In this document: positions 44,798-55,088 of the stretch, in pieces
Numbering within the stretch: the stretch's first letter is position 1
How the letters are laid out: each line of letters begins with the position of its first letter
Assembly: GCA_947629855.1 (NCBI GenBank)
Contig: CANRFI010000001.1
Span: 1 to 64,000 of the forward strand
Direction: 5' to 3'
Length of the DNA: 64,000 nucleotides
DNA from: an uncultured Clostridia bacterium
GTDB taxonomy: Bacteria > Bacillota_A > Clostridia > TANB77 > CAG-508
Notes under the pieces: generated by a model
The model's database searches: none
What the model saw: the letters and a program-made list of their open reading frames with translations, nothing else
Told to the model about the DNA's origin: nothing
Position numbers and translations under genes: made by a program

Positions 44798-45957
44798 ATG
44801 GAGAAACAAAAAGAAAAAATTAAGCAAAAACGGATCAAGAGGTATTACACTAATAGCATTAGTAATTACAATAATTGTACTTTTAATACTAGCTGCAGTA
44901 TCAATTGCAACTTTAACTGGAGAAAATGGAATTTTAACAAAGGCACAAACTGCGGAAACAACAAATAATAAAGCACAAGCAGAAGAAGAAATGAAATTGG
45001 TAGTAGCAGATTGGCAATTAGAAAAAAAAGCAAATAGAGAGGCAGATTTAGGAGAATTTTTAAAAACAAAGAAAGAAAATGGAGAATTAGACGACGTAAC
45101 AGACAATGGAAATGGAAGTTATACAATAGAAAGAAATGGATATATACAAACCATACAAGAGGACAAAAAAACAGTAGAAAATAAAAAACTACCAGCTATT
45201 AGTATTGAGAATCCAGATGTGGATTTAGGTACGGTAACAGTAAAAGCAAAATCTAAATCAGGAGAAGAAAGTGATGTAATTCTTTTAAATAACTGGAAAT
45301 ATTTCTGCACAGATGAAGATAGAGTAATTTTGATATATAATAATTATATAGAAAATAAAGCTTTAAGATTTGAAGGTTTAGCATATCCGATAGGACCTTA
45401 TAGAGTAGCTTGGAATAGTGCAGGTGATAACGAAGATAAAAATAACTTTTTTAATTGGTTAAAAGGAGAAGGAGACTATAATACAGTTTGGAATGGAATA
45501 AAAACGGGAATTATTAATGCATTAAAGAATAATAAAGAAATAAATATATCAGATGATGAAGTATTAGTAAAAGGGGCACCGTCACTTAACTATGTATTGT
45601 CAGCCTATAATATGAGATATTTTAAAAATGAAGAAACTGATAAAAAATTGACAGCTAAACTAAATGATAAGGGAGGATACGAGTATAGTTATTCTAAGAT
45701 AGGAGAAGAAAATTATTCTACTGAAGTAAGCTTAGACAGTCCAGGAAAAGATGATAGATTAATTTTCCCATTTGGAAAAATTGAAGAGGGTTGTTATGGT
45801 TATTGGATTAGTGATTCAGGTGGAACATTTCGGAACTTCGGCTTGTTATGCTAGTTATTCAGGTTCACTTAATTGGTATGCAGTCAATAATTCTGAAAAA
45901 GGCTTAAGACCGATAATATCTCTTCCAAAGCATATATTTGAAGATGTAATTGAATAA
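44798..45957 (+). CDS. Type IV prepilin-like surface protein with DUF6273-type C-terminus (two recoding sites)
   Basis: The N-terminus has a pilin-like processing region, SRGITLIALVITIIVLLILA (core), followed by TGENGILTKAQ, common in clostridial pilin-like proteins. The C-terminal half reads like DUF6273 lectin-like domains, ending in GLRPIISLP. Starting at ATG 44798 (AGTGAGGA ribosome site) the zero frame meets CAA AAA CGG ATC; skipping C44831 enters the pilin frame. A GTG at 44784 would avoid this shift but lies inside the ribosome site. Later TTT CGG AAC would end the protein at 45854; skipping C45831 restores ACYASYSGSLNWYAVNN and the true end. Restored length is 385 aa. Confidence 0.85.
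44831..44834 (+). other. CGGA recoding site 1 in pilin-like gene
   Basis: Preceding codon AAA. Extra C 44831, recovered GGA 44832-44834. The weakest site, because a GTG start at 44784 would make a shift unnecessary. Confidence 0.6.
45831..45834 (+). other. CGGA recoding site 2 in pilin-like gene
   Basis: Preceding codon TTT. Extra C 45831, recovered GGA 45832-45834. Zero frame ends at 45854; the shifted frame adds the conserved GLRPIISL ending. Confidence 0.88.
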
Positions 45958-45970
45958 ATATAAGCATAAA

Positions 45971-46007
45971 AAAAATACCTTTCATAAAAAAATGAAGGGT
46001 ATTTTTT
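45971..46007 (+). terminator. Terminator after pilin-like gene
   Basis: A 15-bp stem with one G-U pair (45971-45985 with 45992-46006), ending in six T. Confidence 0.8.
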
Positions 46008-46384
46008 AACCTAAAAAATTATGTGCTGAATGAATGATTTTAATGTTAGAAAAATGTCGAAAATTGCGATGAAAAAAGTTCTAAAAAGTATTGCAAAAAC
46101 AATAAAAACGTGTTTTAATATCAAAAATAGCAATTAAATTCCGCATATTTATCTTCTACGGAAAGTCTATCATTTTCTAAATTCGACTTTCCTAGAATAT
46201 AAAAATTGCTAAATAACAACTTTGCAATAGCAAAAGGTTTATTTCAAATATTTAATTCTAATTTAATTCTTAATTAATTTTAAATTTCTATTTAAGAAAT
46301 CCAATTAATAAAACAAAAAACTCATAAGAAGGGAGGTTTATTTTTTAAAAATAAAAGTTTATAGTAAAAATATACTATTAGGTA
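46008..46384. other. Gene-free gap with a Spo0A-box-like repeat
   Basis: AT-rich DNA with stops in all frames. At 46054-46073 is a 20-base sequence differing by one base from 7474-7493, holding TGTCGAA. A GGGAGG ribosome-type site at 46332 is followed by no intact start, which suggests the lost 5' end of the nuclease remnant that follows. Confidence 0.5.
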
Positions 46385-46823
46385 TTGCAAAGTTCAAAAA
46401 AATTTTGTATACTATTTGTAAAGAAAGATCCAGAAGCAAAGACAAAACTAGAAAAGTGGTTATGGTTAATTGCGGGAAGGGAGGATAAATTAGAAATGGC
46501 AAAGAAAGAAAACAAAGAAATAGAAAAAGCAATAGAAATAATAAAGCAAATGAGTATGGATGAAAAAGAATGGGAACTTTATACTTCTAGACAAATGGCC
46601 ATATTAGACTACAATACTGGTATGAAAAATGCGAGAGATGAGGGAGAAAAAATTGGCTTACATAAGGGAGAAAAAATTGGCTTGACCAAAGGAAAAAAAG
46701 AAGAACAACTAAGAATAGCCAAAAATTTTCTAAAATTAGGAATAGACATAGAAGATATTAAAAAAGCAACAGGACTAACACGGAGAAGAATTAGAAAAAA
46801 TAAAAAACGGCATTTCATCTTAA
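46385..46823 (+). pseudogene. Rpn/PD-(D/E)XK transposase-like nuclease remnant (5' truncated, +1 recoded)
   Basis: C-terminal half of a recombination-promoting nuclease (Rpn, PDDEXK_2) family protein: LEKWLWLIAGREDKLEMA, then a helical tail with GEKIGLHKGEKIGLTKGKKE and the small motif IKKATGLT. The N-terminal nuclease domain with its acidic catalytic residues is missing, and no good start codon is seen. Even so, the end follows the recoding rule: ACA CGG AGA in the zero frame, or ACA GGA GAA GAA when C46781 is skipped, giving GEELEKIKNGISS and a stop at 46823. The recoding site predates the decay. Confidence 0.75.
46781..46784 (+). other. CGGA recoding site in Rpn remnant
   Basis: Preceding codon ACA. 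Extra C 46781, recovered GGA 46782-46784. The shifted frame gives the usual family ending GLTxEELEKIK. Confidence 0.75.
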
Positions 46824-46846
46824 TAATATTAAATGCACAACAAACA

Positions 46847-46890
46847 AAATCCTAAGTAATAGTTTATTAATAAGCAACTACTTAGGATTT
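46847..46890. terminator. Hairpin between Rpn remnant and mecA
   Basis: A perfect 12-bp stem (46847-46858 with 46879-46890) around a 20-base loop, between convergent genes. Confidence 0.6.
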
Positions 46891-46914
46891 CTATATTTCT
46901 GTAAATAATTCATA

Positions 46915-47538
46915 TCAATTAGCAAAAAATTTAATTCCATTAACAATAGCATTTTTTTTCATAATCGTTTGCCCATACTCTAATAATTTTGACTCAAAAT
47001 TATTAGAAAAAGAAATAAATCTAGCAAACTCAGACAAAATAGAATATAATAAAAAGCTATTTTCAGATTTTTTATCTATATTTTTTAAAACCAAATAATA
47101 AGAATTTTCCCATAAATACAAAGAACTATTTTGAATCAATTTATCATTATTAATTTTATGTAAATTTTTAATTGCATTACAAAACTCACAAAAGCTATCA
47201 AAATCTTCAAAACAGCAAACTACATACTTGTATGCACTAGTAAAAGATTTACGTTTAACAGTTGGTTTACACACCTTCTTAGCAGGAGGATTTGGCAAAT
47301 ATTTTGTAATAGTAAAAACAAAAGCATCTTCTAAAGAAGAAAAAGCTTCAATTAATAACTTACAACCATCAGTAAAAAAAGAAACTTCTTTTTCAGCCTT
47401 TTTCAAAATATTTAAAAAGAGCTCTTGCGATTCCATTGCATTAAGCATAATACTATTGATATCACTATTCTCCATAGGTAATTCACTCATATGAATAACA
47501 ACACGAATTTTATTTTCTGTAAGCTTTTCAATTTTCAT
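46915..47538 (-). CDS. mecA: Adaptor protein MecA
   Basis: MecA/YpbH adaptor that feeds substrates to ClpCP protease. The N-terminus KIEKLTENKIRVVIHMSEL and the acidic DINSIMLNAMESQELFLNIL helix region match the family, as does the C-terminal domain with FEDFDSFCEFCNAIKNL and LLEYGQTIMKKNAIVNGI. Length 207 aa is normal. In Bacillus MecA controls ComK and other regulators; the targets here are unknown. A GGGGGT ribosome site supports the ATG on the minus strand. Confidence 0.88.
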   Translation of the reverse strand: MKIEKLTENKIRVVIHMSELPMENSDINSIMLNAMESQELFLNILKKAEKEVSFFTDGCKLLIEAFSSLEDAFVFTITKYLPNPPAKKVCKPTVKRKSFTSAYKYVVCCFEDFDSFCEFCNAIKNLHKINNDKLIQNSSLYLWENSYYLVLKNIDKKSENSFLLYSILSEFARFISFSNNFESKLLEYGQTIMKKNAIVNGIKFFAN

Positions 47539-47656
47539 AAAGACAAAACCCCCTTAATCCTATTAACTTTATTATACTACATACCACATTATATTTAAAG
47601 CCACAAATTTTGGTAACTAAATTAATAATAACTTAGCACTTTTTTATATAATGTAC

Positions 47657-47685
47657 TTGAAAAATTTGCTAATTCAATATATAAT
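47657..47685 (+). promoter_or_regulatory. Promoter for DUF4321-radC-mre region
   Basis: TTGAAA (47657-47662), 17 bases, perfect TATAAT (47680-47685). Confidence 0.65.
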
Positions 47686-47744
47686 ACAAAAGTAGAATAA
47701 AAAGGACAAGCCGTAAGAAAAAATGGAAAAATGGAGGTAAAAAA

Positions 47745-48047
47745 ATGGCAACAAAAGAGAAAAACATATGGATACTATTAATATTTATATTATCAGGATT
47801 AGTAATAGGGGGATTATTAGGAGAACTAGCATCAAAAGTAGACTGGCTTTGGTGGTTATCATATTCACAAAGCTTTGGATTGGAAAATCCAATAGTATTA
47901 GACTTAAGTGTAGTAAAAATCACCTTTGCATTAATGTTTAAAATAAGCATATCAAGTCCCATTCCTATAATACTTGATATGTTTAAAATAAGCATATCAA
48001 GTATTATAGGAATGGGACTTGCCATATTTATTTATAGAAAAATATAA
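47745..48047 (+). CDS. DUF4321 membrane protein with an internal palindromic duplication
   Basis: A small membrane protein with two helices (about residues 7-30 and 80-97), normal for DUF4321, commonly found next to radC-mreB in clostridia. The expected C-terminus ALMFKISISSIIGMGLAIFIY is interrupted by 15 extra residues, SPIPIILDMFKISIS, coded by a 45-base insertion made of a direct repeat plus an inverted copy of the neighbouring sequence. The frame is kept. The insertion sits just before the second membrane helix, so the protein may still work. Its biological function is unknown. Confidence 0.85.
   Translation: MATKEKNIWILLIFILSGLVIGGLLGELASKVDWLWWLSYSQSFGLENPIVLDLSVVKITFALMFKISISSPIPIILDMFKISISSIIGMGLAIFIYRKI
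47953..48021. repeat. 29-bp perfect inverted repeat with overlapping direct repeat
   Basis: Arms 47953-47981 and 47993-48021 are perfect reverse complements with an 11-base spacer. In addition 47934-47957 is repeated exactly at 47979-48002. Both lie inside the DUF4321 coding sequence. Confidence 0.95.
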
Positions 48048-48086
48048 GATAGGGGCTAATTAGAACAAGAAAGGAACGAAATTAAT

Positions 48087-49853
<1,767 letters not shown>

Positions 49854-49874
49854 ATAAAAAACAAGGAGTAAAAA

Positions 49875-50690
49875 ATGTATAGAAGTAAGAAAGCCGGAAT
49901 GATAGGCGTAATAATAACAATTGTAATTTTAATATTTATTGTTATATTTTCAAATGGAGATTCAAACAATACATTCTTTGAAAATGTAGCAAGTAATTTA
50001 GTTATGCCAATCCAAAATGGACTAACATATTTAAAGAACCAACTAAGTGGAAATGATACATTTTTTACAGATATAAATAATTTAAAAGAAGAAAATGAAG
50101 AACTAAAACAAAAAAACAGTGAATTAGAGCAATCTCTAAGAGAACTAGAAAACATCAAAACAGAAAATGAAACATTAAAAGAATATTTGAACTTAACACA
50201 AAAATATGGTGAATACAAAACAATACCAGGATATGTAATAAACAAAGACATTAGTAATTACTCAAAAACAATAGTAATAAACATAGGAAAAAAAGATGGT
50301 GTTGAAGAGCAAATGACAGTAATAGGAGACAAGGGATTAGTAGGACATATTATTTCTGTTACAGATTCAACAGCAAAAGTACAAACAATCATAGACACAG
50401 CAAGTTCAGTTAGTTGTTCTATGAGCACAACAAATGACAGTATCGTATGCAAAGGAACACTAGATGATATGTCATTATTAAGAGCTATGTATATTCCAAC
50501 AGAAGCAAACATAATTCAAGGAGACAGCATAGAAACATCAGGGCTTGGAGGAATTTATCCTAAAGGAATACACATAGGCACAGTAAAAAAAGTAACAAAT
50601 ACACAAAACTTAACAGACCGTTATGCACTAATAGAAACAGCAGTTGATTTTAATAAACTTGGAACAGTATTAGTAATAACTAACAAATAA
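49875..50690 (+). CDS. mreC: Rod shape-determining protein MreC
   Basis: MreC scaffolds the elongation machinery outside the membrane. The 271 aa protein has a membrane helix (residues 8-28), a coiled coil (about 68-105, LKEENEELKQKNSELEQSL) and the C-terminal double beta-barrel with KDGVEEQMTVIGDKGLVGHI (core near 135). It starts 21 bases after mreB behind AAGGAG. No codon-aligned CGG. Confidence 0.95.
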   Translation: MYRSKKAGMIGVIITIVILIFIVIFSNGDSNNTFFENVASNLVMPIQNGLTYLKNQLSGNDTFFTDINNLKEENEELKQKNSELEQSLRELENIKTENETLKEYLNLTQKYGEYKTIPGYVINKDISNYSKTIVINIGKKDGVEEQMTVIGDKGLVGHIISVTDSTAKVQTIIDTASSVSCSMSTTNDSIVCKGTLDDMSLLRAMYIPTEANIIQGDSIETSGLGGIYPKGIHIGTVKKVTNTQNLTDRYALIETAVDFNKLGTVLVITNK

Positions 50691-50712
50691 ACACAAAAAA
50701 GAGGTGAACTAA

Positions 50713-51247
50713 TTGAAAAGAATAGTAATAAATATTGTTTTAATAATTACAACAATCATATTATATATCTTACAAACTAACCTTTTTAATTGGTTTACAA
50801 TAGCAAAAATAATGCCAAATATATTCGTAATATTCATATTATTCATTGGACTATTTCGGAAATAAAACAATGGGAACTATCTATGGACTTGTAATAGGAT
50901 TATTTTTAGACCTTGTAATAGGTGCAAGAATTGGAATCAATTGTATATGTTTAGGAATAATAGGCTTTTTGGCAACAATATTTGACAAAAACTTTTCAAA
51001 AGACAGTAGAATGACAATAATGGTAATGGTAATGGTAGCAACTATTATTTTTGAAACAATAGCATATATATTAAATTATTTAATAGGATCAATAAACATT
51101 GAAATTATTAACTTTATAAGAATTTTAGCAATAGAAGTAATATATAACGTTATATTAACCATAATACTATATCCATTAATACAAAAAGCAGGATATTATA
51201 TAGAAAACGAATACAAAGGAAATAAAATTTTAACAAGATACTTTTAA
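50713..51247 (+). CDS. mreD: Rod shape-determining protein MreD (+1 recoded)
   Basis: Integral membrane member of the MreBCD complex with about five helices. The start is TTG 50713 behind GAGGTGA. In the zero frame GGA CTA TTT CGG AAA TAA stops after 50 codons at 50865. Skipping C50857 gives Leu-Phe-Gly-Asn-Lys-Thr-Met-Gly and continues with YGLVIGLFLDLVIGARIG, the helical hairpin typical of MreD, to 51247. Restored length is 177 aa, normal for the family. Confidence 0.93.
50857..50860 (+). other. CGGA recoding site in mreD
   Basis: Preceding codon TTT. Extra C 50857, recovered GGA 50858-50860. The zero frame has a stop two codons later. Confidence 0.9.
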
Positions 51248-51285
51248 AATTAATAAAAAATAGCAATAAAAGGAAGGTGAAAATA

Positions 51286-53391
51286 TTGGCAAAACGAGGG
51301 AAAAAGAAAATCAACCTCAATTTAAGATTTAACATTCTAACAGTATTAATGTATATTGTTGGAATTGTACTAATCGCACAATTATTTTCACTTCAAATAG
51401 TACACGGTGCCGAATATAGAGAAGAATCAAATACAAGGCTAACAAGAGAAACCACTCTAGAAGCAGCAAGAGGGTCAATATTAGACAAAACAGGTACACC
51501 ACTTGTAACTTCAAAAATGGAATTTTCACTTGAAATGTATAAAAGTAAAGTAGACACTGAAGACCTAAACCAGTCAATTTTAAATATGGTACAAGTATTA
51601 GAAAAATATCAATGTTCTTATTCAGACACTTTACCAATAAAAATAGAACCATTTGAATTCACCATATCAAGTGAAACTTTAGAAAAATGGAAAGAAGATA
51701 ACAAAATAGAAAAAGATGCATCAGCAGAACAAGCCTTTTATAAATTGAAAGAAAAATACAAGATAAATAGTAATAACATACAAGATATAAGAAAAATAAT
51801 GGGAATTAGATATCTTCTTACACAAAATGGATATAGTAGTACACGAGCAGTAACAATTTCAAAAAGCATTACACGAGAAGCAGTATCAGAATTTAGTGAA
51901 AGTTCAGAAAAATTTGCAGGAATTAATATTGTAGTACAACCAGTAAGGCAATATCCATCTGGAAACTTAGCATCACACATATTAGGATATGCTTCACAAA
52001 TTGATGCAACAGAATATGAATCAAGAAAAGAAACATATAGCCCAAATGACATAATAGGAAAAACAGGAATAGAATACGTTTTTGAAGAATATCTAAAAGG
52101 AAAAAATGGAATTAAACAAATTGATATGGCAGTAGATGGTACAACAACAGCAGAATATGTATCAAAAGAAGCAACAGCAGGATCAGACATAATACTTACT
52201 ATTGATGCAAATCTTCAAAAAATCACAGAAAATGCATTATCAGCAAACATTCAAAAAATAGCATCTGGTGGATTTGGACAAAAATTCAATACAAATGCAG
52301 GAGCCTGTGTAGTTATGAATGTTAATACAGGAGAAATCCTAGCAATGGCAAGTTACCCAGACTATTATCCAGAAGACTTTGTAGGAGGAATAAGTGAACA
52401 AAATTGGGCAAAATATCGTGATAATCAATATAAACCATTAGTAAACAAAGCAACCCAAAATTCTTACTCACCAGGTTCCACATTTAAAATGGTAACAGCA
52501 ATGGCAGGACTAGAATCAGGAACAATTAATTTACAAACAAGAATAAATGACACAGGTACTTATAGAAAATACAGCGATTATCAACCAAAATGTTGGAATC
52601 GTTCAGGACACGGTTATATGAATGTAACAAGTGCAATAGAACAATCTTGCAACTACTTTTTCTATGATACAGCAGACAGAATGGGAATAGATACTTTAGT
52701 AAAATACGCAAAATACTTTGGATTAGGCTCTAAAACAGGAATTGAATTACAAAGTGAAACGCAAGGAGTATTAGCAAGTAAAGAGACAAGAGCAATTGTA
52801 CATCCAAATGATGCATACTGGAATCCAGGATTTACATTACAAGCAGCAATTGGACAAAATGACAACGAATTTAGTCCTGTACAAATGGCAAAATACATCA
52901 GTATGCTTGCAAACGGAGGAAAGCCAATAGATGTTACAATAATAAAGACAATTAGAAAATCAGATGGAAGTGAAGCATCAGCTCAAGAAATCAATCAATT
53001 TGTAAACAAAAAACTAGGATTAACACAAGAAGAAAATTCAGAAGAAATACAACTAAATCAAAAAAATTTAGACGCAGTATTACAAGGAATGAAATCAGTT
53101 ACAAGTGACGGTGCAGGAACAGCATATGCAACATTTAGAAATTTCAATATCAGTGTAGGAGGAAAAACAGGTTCAGCAGAAGCACCAAACAACCAAACAC
53201 ACGCGTGGTTTGTTGGATTTGCACCATTTGAAAACCCAGAAATAGCAATAGTTACAGTAGTAGAAAATGGTGGACACGGAAACTATACAGCAGAAGTAGC
53301 AAGAGACATTATGGCAGAATACTTTGGAATGAACACACAAAATGTAGAAGAAAATATGAGTGCAATGCCATATATTGAAATAATGAGATAA
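51286..53391 (+). CDS. mrdA: Penicillin-binding protein 2 (elongation transpeptidase)
   Basis: Class B PBP for lateral wall synthesis with the Mre complex. One membrane helix (about residues 12-35) is followed by a dimerisation domain and the transpeptidase domain. Catalytic motifs are SPGSTFKM (SxxK, near 392), the SCN triad near 453 and GGKTGSAE (KTG, near 625). A GTG at 51277 overlaps the AGGAAGG ribosome site, so I prefer TTG 51286 (701 aa). It lies 38 bases after mreD and before minC, the classical order. Confidence 0.93.
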   Translation: MAKRGKKKINLNLRFNILTVLMYIVGIVLIAQLFSLQIVHGAEYREESNTRLTRETTLEAARGSILDKTGTPLVTSKMEFSLEMYKSKVDTEDLNQSILNMVQVLEKYQCSYSDTLPIKIEPFEFTISSETLEKWKEDNKIEKDASAEQAFYKLKEKYKINSNNIQDIRKIMGIRYLLTQNGYSSTRAVTISKSITREAVSEFSESSEKFAGINIVVQPVRQYPSGNLASHILGYASQIDATEYESRKETYSPNDIIGKTGIEYVFEEYLKGKNGIKQIDMAVDGTTTAEYVSKEATAGSDIILTIDANLQKITENALSANIQKIASGGFGQKFNTNAGACVVMNVNTGEILAMASYPDYYPEDFVGGISEQNWAKYRDNQYKPLVNKATQNSYSPGSTFKMVTAMAGLESGTINLQTRINDTGTYRKYSDYQPKCWNRSGHGYMNVTSAIEQSCNYFFYDTADRMGIDTLVKYAKYFGLGSKTGIELQSETQGVLASKETRAIVHPNDAYWNPGFTLQAAIGQNDNEFSPVQMAKYISMLANGGKPIDVTIIKTIRKSDGSEASAQEINQFVNKKLGLTQEENSEEIQLNQKNLDAVLQGMKSVTSDGAGTAYATFRNFNISVGGKTGSAEAPNNQTHAWFVGFAPFENPEIAIVTVVENGGHGNYTAEVARDIMAEYFGMNTQNVEENMSAMPYIEIMR

Positions 53392-53406
53392 AGAGAGGAT
53401 GTAAAA

Positions 53407-54018
53407 ATGAAAAATTGTGTTAGTATTAATTTAAAAAAAGATGAAATTGTAATTAAAATAAGTGAGCAAGCAGAACAAGCAGACATCATTGCAAACCTAA
53501 AAAAGAAATTACCAGAACTAAAAAAACTATACAAAGATGAAAAAACACCAATTTTAGTTACTGGAAAAGTTTTAAAAAATAAAGAAATAGATCAAATCAG
53601 AGAACTAATAAAAGAGAAAATTGATGTTGAAATCGATTTTGATGTACCAAAAGGTCTAGGATTACATAGTATAAAGAAAACTTTTGAAAAAGAAATTGCA
53701 GTATCAGAAACAAGATTTCATAGAGGTTCTTTACGTTCTGGACAAAAAATAGAAACAGAAGGAAGCATAGTAATAATTGGAGATATAAACTCTGGAGCAG
53801 AGGTTATAGCATCAGACAATATTATTGTACAAGGTGCATTAAGAGGGTTGGCTCACGCAGGAGCAAAAGGAAATAAACAAGCAATTATAACAGCTGGATT
53901 AGTCGACACAGTGCAAATTAGAATAGCAAATGTTGTAAAAGAAATAAACCGTGATGAAGAACCTATGCATAAACAAGCTTATATATCAATACAAAACGAC
54001 AAAATTACAATTGAATAA
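53407..54018 (+). CDS. minC: Septum site-determining protein MinC
   Basis: FtsZ assembly inhibitor of 203 aa. The N-terminal domain is less conserved; the C-terminal beta-helix shows HRGSLRSGQKIETEGSIVII and NSGAEVIASDNIIVQGALRG, the MinC signature, which binds MinD. It is 15 bases after the PBP2 gene. In most clostridia minD and minE follow; here the next genes are on the opposite strand and unrelated, so MinC's partner must be encoded elsewhere or be missing. Confidence 0.93.
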   Translation: MKNCVSINLKKDEIVIKISEQAEQADIIANLKKKLPELKKLYKDEKTPILVTGKVLKNKEIDQIRELIKEKIDVEIDFDVPKGLGLHSIKKTFEKEIAVSETRFHRGSLRSGQKIETEGSIVIIGDINSGAEVIASDNIIVQGALRGLAHAGAKGNKQAIITAGLVDTVQIRIANVVKEINRDEEPMHKQAYISIQNDKITIE

Positions 54019-54021
54019 ATT

Positions 54022-54321
54022 TCAAGAAATTAATAACAAAATTAAAGCAATATATAATAGTTCGTCTTGTACACCTTCTTGATATAGTAAAAATAATAAA
54101 CCAATAATAATAATATCATCTAGATATAATTCAATCCCAAAAATTTCAAAAATAGGATCATTAATATCATTATTAAAAATAGGATTTTTGAAACGAACAG
54201 GGCCAAATGAAGAATAACTAGATGATTTTTTATTATTTTTAGAAGTATCTTCATCTGATTTTTGCTTATAAGGATCTGGATAAAATGGTTTATGTATGTA
54301 AGGTGGATAAAAAAAAGTCAT
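54022..54321 (-). CDS. Small hypothetical protein with C-terminal membrane segment
   Basis: A 99 aa protein starting with a tyrosine/proline-rich region (FFYPPYIHKPFYPDP) and a Ser/Asp/Lys stretch, ending in a hydrophobic segment with YLDDIIIIGLLFLLYQ, a pattern I have seen in small sporulation-associated clostridial proteins but cannot assign. It overlaps no gene and ends three bases from the minC stop on the opposite strand. It is downstream of the 54328 gene with only a six-base gap, so they form an operon. Confidence 0.7.
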   Translation of the reverse strand: MTFFYPPYIHKPFYPDPYKQKSDEDTSKNNKKSSSYSSFGPVRFKNPIFNNDINDPIFEIFGIELYLDDIIIIGLLFLLYQEGVQDELLYIALILLLIS

Positions 54322-54327
54322 TTATAA

Positions 54328-54717
54328 TTAATTCTCCTTATTATCATTTTTTAGCAAATCAGCAATTTTTGCTATATTTAGCATATTAGCATATTGATCT
54401 AACTTCTCTTTTTTATTATCACGCAAATAAGGCTTCAAAGAATAAAGTAAATTAGACCTAGGATCATTAGAATCATTTAATTTTTCCATTATAGATTTCA
54501 TCTTTAAAATAGTATTCATATCAATCTTATTAAAATCAAAATTAGAATTATTAGAAGATTGTGCACTTTTACTATTATTATTATTATTTTTCATCATAGA
54601 AGAAAAATTTTGCATCATTTCAGGTGGAATTTGAGAAATAACATCATTTAATTCCCCATTATTTATCATATCTTTTATTTTATTAATTGTATTTTCATCA
54701 AAATTCATATTATTCAA
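54328..54717 (-). CDS. Small Asn-rich helical hypothetical protein
   Basis: The reading frame is open further upstream, but GAGGTGA (54729-54723) is five bases before TTG 54717, which gives 129 aa, or the ATG three codons later. The protein has helical ends (NTINKIKDMINNGELNDVIS; MLNIAKIADLLKND) around an Asn/Ser-rich middle. This resembles the layout of small proteins paired with the YPPY-type gene in clostridia. No function can be assigned. The 5' 38 codons of the longer frame look like non-coding sequence. Confidence 0.7.
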   Translation of the reverse strand: MNNMNFDENTINKIKDMINNGELNDVISQIPPEMMQNFSSMMKNNNNNSKSAQSSNNSNFDFNKIDMNTILKMKSIMEKLNDSNDPRSNLLYSLKPYLRDNKKEKLDQYANMLNIAKIADLLKNDNKEN

Positions 54718-54876
54718 AAAAATCACCTCTATAATAGTATATGAAGGAAGGCAAAAAAATTTACTATTTGAAAATAAAATACAGCATAAAAATTTATACT
54801 TTTTAACAGCAAAAATAAAAAAATTTAACAAACCATAGAAATTAACATAAAAAGTTAAAAAAATTCAATGAAACCA

Positions 54877-54905
54877 TTGAAAAAACTAAAAAAATGATGT
54901 ATAAT
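54877..54905 (+). promoter_or_regulatory. Promoter for the surface-protein operon
   Basis: TTGAAA (54877-54882), 17 bases, perfect TATAAT (54900-54905). Confidence 0.7.
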
Positions 54906-54911
54906 AATAGG

Positions 54912-55088
54912 TGACGGTATTAAATATTACAAAATGTAATAAAAAAATAATATTTTGTAATATAAAAACAGCAAAGATATCTTCCGTAAGTACAAAAAAG
55001 CTAGATTACTAAAGACAAAAAAATAAGTACTTGATTTATTTTTGATAAGTATATATTATATAAGAAACAAAATTACAAGGAGGAAGCT
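54912..55088 (+). promoter_or_regulatory. Long structured 5' leader of the surface-protein operon
   Basis: About 175 untranslated bases with a perfect 11-bp hairpin (54925-54935 with 54952-54962) and an outer complementarity ACGG (54914-54917) with CCGT (54983-54986). I do not recognise a known riboswitch. AGGAGG lies just before the ATG. Confidence 0.45.
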
